From: a virus
Length of the DNA stretch: 28,782 nucleotides
Direction: 5' to 3' (one strand)
Virus record (IMG/VR): IMGVR_UViG_3300008113_000819
Location: 1-28,782 of that record
Both the position numbers and the translations under genes were made by a program. The notes beneath the pieces are model-generated. The model saw nothing but the letters and a program-made list of their open reading frames with translations, was not told where the DNA came from and did no database searches. Shown here piece after piece: positions 26,888 to 28,782 of the stretch (its first letter is position 1; each line of letters begins with the position of its first letter).

Positions 26888-28782
26888 ATTTGACTAAGCG
26901 AACAGCGGCCGGAACCGGTACCTGTTCGACCATGCGCCTAAGTTCTGATTTCGGCGTGTCGGCGAGCTCTGGCGCGCAGAATATGTGCTTTTTGGCGTCA
27001 TACTCGCGTGACTTCAAGCGCCCCATGTCGACCCAGCCCGCCTCTTTGAGCGCGTGCAAGAGCGCCGCTTGCGGTATCTTCACCCCTGATGGCGCGCCAT
27101 GCACAATACGCTCACAAAGCGCGTAGAAGGGCGAAGCAACTACGCCGGTTGAGAACTCACCCAAGCGCGCGCGCATCATGTCGACCAGATAAGACTCGGC
27201 AGTCGAGCGCCCCTGCTCGACCATGATCATTTTCGCCTCGGTCAACGGCGGCGCAGCGCCTGGATTAAATCGGCTCACGTCACGCTGATAGAGCCATCCT
27301 GCGGCCGTGGCCACGCCACCGGCGGCGTACCAGTCCCATATCGCCTGCGCGTCACGCTCGGCCATCCTCGGCGCGTCTGAGTACGTTACAAACCAGCGCC
27401 GATCGTCCGATGGCAACGACAGCGGCACGCGCTCATTAGAGAACGCTAGAACGAAAATGCGGTTCAGCGCCTGATATGGGTGCAGGCCCTTGCGGTTCAC
27501 TTGCAGGAACTCGGGCGGCGCTGCAATGATGGGCTTTAGATGGTTCTCAAGCGCGCGTCGATCTTTCGCTTCCGCTTGGCGCAGCTCTTCGAATACCATC
27601 ACTTCCGACTCGAGCGCGTAGCCCCACTGCGACATAATTTCTTCGTTACGCACAATCGACACGTTCGCGAGCGACTCGCCACCGATGCCCCATAGCAGCG
27701 GTTGCCACATAGTGTCTTTGCCCGACCCTGGGTTACCGATATGCAGCACCGCATGGTTAATCTTTTTGTTCGGGTTCTGCAGCTTGTAGGCCATCACGTT
27801 TAGCACATGCTCGCGCTCAGACACGTCCGGGATCATCCGCTCGACATGCTCGAGCCAGACGCGCGGGTTACCAGTAGCCGCCGCCGGTCGGTGATCAATC
27901 CAGCGGTTACCGTACACCTGCCCCTCGCGCGCCACCTGAACGCTCTCGCCTGCCGCGTAGGTGATCCCGGCCAACGTCAAGGCGCCCAGCTTCTGGCGGT
28001 TCTCATCAAAACAGACTGACGCTTCAATCCGGCGCTTGTAACGGCTCGGGTGAATCGAGAAACAGGTCACATGCCGGTAGAGCGCATTGAAGGTGCTGCG
28101 CGCGACTTCCCGGCGGTCGTGCAGGTCGAAGTACGCGGTCACATGCCGGTAGAGCGCATTGAAGGTGCTGCGCGCGACTTCCCGGCGGTCGTGCAGGTCG
28201 AAGTACGCATCCTCGGACTCGATATACGCGTAGCGGGTATACCAGTCGGCCTTTTCGACCCGGTCGCGCTGCTTTTTCTCAACATCGGCGATTATCTCGG
28301 CCGCGGTATCGGGAAATGCTTCGGTCGGTGTTAGTTGCGACAACGTGTGGCTCATCGTCTGCGCCAGCAGCTCGTCACGCAGCCCAGGCGCGTGCTTGGG
28401 GCCGCCATTGGCCGCGACCCAATCGAGGAACACGTTCGAGTCCAAGTCGATGCAGTGGCTGTGCAGGCAGCAGTAAGAACGCGTAGCAGGGCTATAGCGC
28501 CCTTCCGGGTTGCCATCGCTATGCTCGGCACTGTTCGGGCAGATGACGCCCGCCCATCCTGCAGGGTTCGGTAGCGACAACAGCAGCCCCTGCCCCGAGA
28601 GCCACGCCATCACGTCATCCGCCCCATCGTCCGACAAACGGATCGGACGCACACCAAGCGACTCGGCAGGCGCTGGCGTGACACCAAGCGCGTCGCAGAT
28701 AGCCTCAAGGGTGTACTCGCGCTCGGGGTGGAACTCGACCAACTGCGCAGCGAACCGCTCGCGTCCGGGCTTTAGATTGATC
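26886..28782 (-). CDS. Primase-helicase (SF3/DUF5906-like), 5' end beyond window
   Basis: The gene is open to the right edge; the reading frame continues upstream as INLKPGRERFAAQLVEFHPE, so the TTG at 28742 is probably not the start and the true start may lie just outside. Numbered from 28742, a zinc-ribbon-like region has ICPNSAEHS (67-75) and CCLHSHC (91-97). The helicase core shows Walker A GNPGSGKDT (336-344), a Walker B-like VMVFEEL (382-388), FVLAFSNERVPL (430-441) and SDDRRW (445-450). Residues 179-202 are repeated exactly at 203-226, between the zinc region and the helicase. The protein would prime and unwind DNA in phage replication. It converges on the rightward operon. Confidence 0.86.
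   Translation of the reverse strand, partial: INLKPGRERFAAQLVEFHPEREYTLEAICDALGVTPAPAESLGVRPIRLSDDGADDVMAWLSGQGLLLSLPNPAGWAGVICPNSAEHSDGNPEGRYSPATRSYCCLHSHCIDLDSNVFLDWVAANGGPKHAPGLRDELLAQTMSHTLSQLTPTEAFPDTAAEIIADVEKKQRDRVEKADWYTRYAYIESEDAYFDLHDRREVARSTFNALYRHVTAYFDLHDRREVARSTFNALYRHVTCFSIHPSRYKRRIEASVCFDENRQKLGALTLAGITYAAGESVQVAREGQVYGNRWIDHRPAAATGNPRVWLEHVERMIPDVSEREHVLNVMAYKLQNPNKKINHAVLHIGNPGSGKDTMWQPLLWGIGGESLANVSIVRNEEIMSQWGYALESEVMVFEELRQAEAKDRRALENHLKPIIAAPPEFLQVNRKGLHPYQALNRIFVLAFSNERVPLSLPSDDRRWFVTYSDAPRMAERDAQAIWDWYAAGGVATAAGWLYQRDVSRFNPGAAPPLTEAKMIMVEQGRSTAESYLVDMMRARLGEFSTGVVASPFYALCERIVHGAPSGVKIPQAALLHALKEAGWVDMGRLKSREYDAKKHIFCAPELADTPKSELRRMVEQVPVPAAVRLVK
28065..28208 (-). repeat. 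Exact 72-bp in-frame tandem duplication in the primase gene
   Basis: The 72 bases at 28065-28136 recur without any change at 28137-28208. The duplication adds 24 codons (AYFDLHDRREVARSTFNALY plus RHVT, twice) without breaking the frame. It lies between the zinc-ribbon-like and helicase regions. Confidence 0.95.

Noticed and set aside
1-28782. tRNA genes, integrase and attachment site
   Set aside because: No cloverleaf-like sequence, recombinase motif or tRNA fragment was recognised, though a dedicated search was not possible here.

Overview
This window is part of a tailed double-stranded DNA phage genome with a short-tailed, P22-like (podovirus) virion plan. No bacterial housekeeping genes, rRNA, tRNA, integrase or CRISPR array are visible. 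The virion genes follow P22 order when read on the minus strand: small and large terminase, portal, scaffold, coat, gp4-like connector, gp10-like stabilisation protein, fibre, three ejection proteins, tail fibres, lysis. The host is probably a Gram-negative bacterium, perhaps a beta- or gammaproteobacterium. That rests only on the P22-like machinery and the sigma70-type promoter and is not proved.

Layout. (1) About 180-23900 on the minus strand is one almost gapless late operon, with most junctions overlapping by 1-4 bases or separated by a few. From upstream (right) to downstream (left) it carries packaging genes (terS-like, a TraB/Tiki-like unknown, terL), three small basic proteins, portal, four structural or unknown genes including the scaffold, the coat protein, two decoration-like proteins, connector genes, a frameshifted gp10-like gene, a repeat-rich fibre, a cupin-like protein, three ejection proteins, a fibre cassette and a four-gene lysis cassette. 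(2) 23901-24593 is a non-coding divergent region. It holds four 20-bp palindromic repeats, a dense cluster of DnaA-box-like 9-mers and a strong sigma70-like promoter firing rightward. (3) 24594-26829 on the plus strand is a small operon of eight short genes, mostly unknown, including a GP88/DUF7227-like protein and two tiny membrane peptides. It ends at a clear intrinsic terminator. (4) 26886 to the right edge is a convergent minus-strand primase-helicase gene that runs off the window. At the far left a small plus-strand gene converges on the endolysin gene.

How the parts work together. The rightward promoter probably drives early or accessory functions. The repeat region is a good candidate replication origin and control region, and the primase-helicase would act there. 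The leftward operon then makes the packaging motor, procapsid, DNA-ejection apparatus, receptor-binding fibres and lysis proteins. Several small genes shorter than about 60 codons (46, 53, 53, 54, 28 and 19 aa) fit tightly into the operons and are annotated here.

Most notable observations: the DnaA-box cluster next to palindromic repeats; three near-identical UUCG-tetraloop hairpins placed just after the stop codons of the coat gene and the next two genes; a possible TraB/Tiki-superfamily protein between the terminase genes; a +1 frameshift in the gp10-like gene; an exact in-frame 72-bp tandem duplication in the primase gene; and a strong GGCC excess confined mainly to the rightward module.
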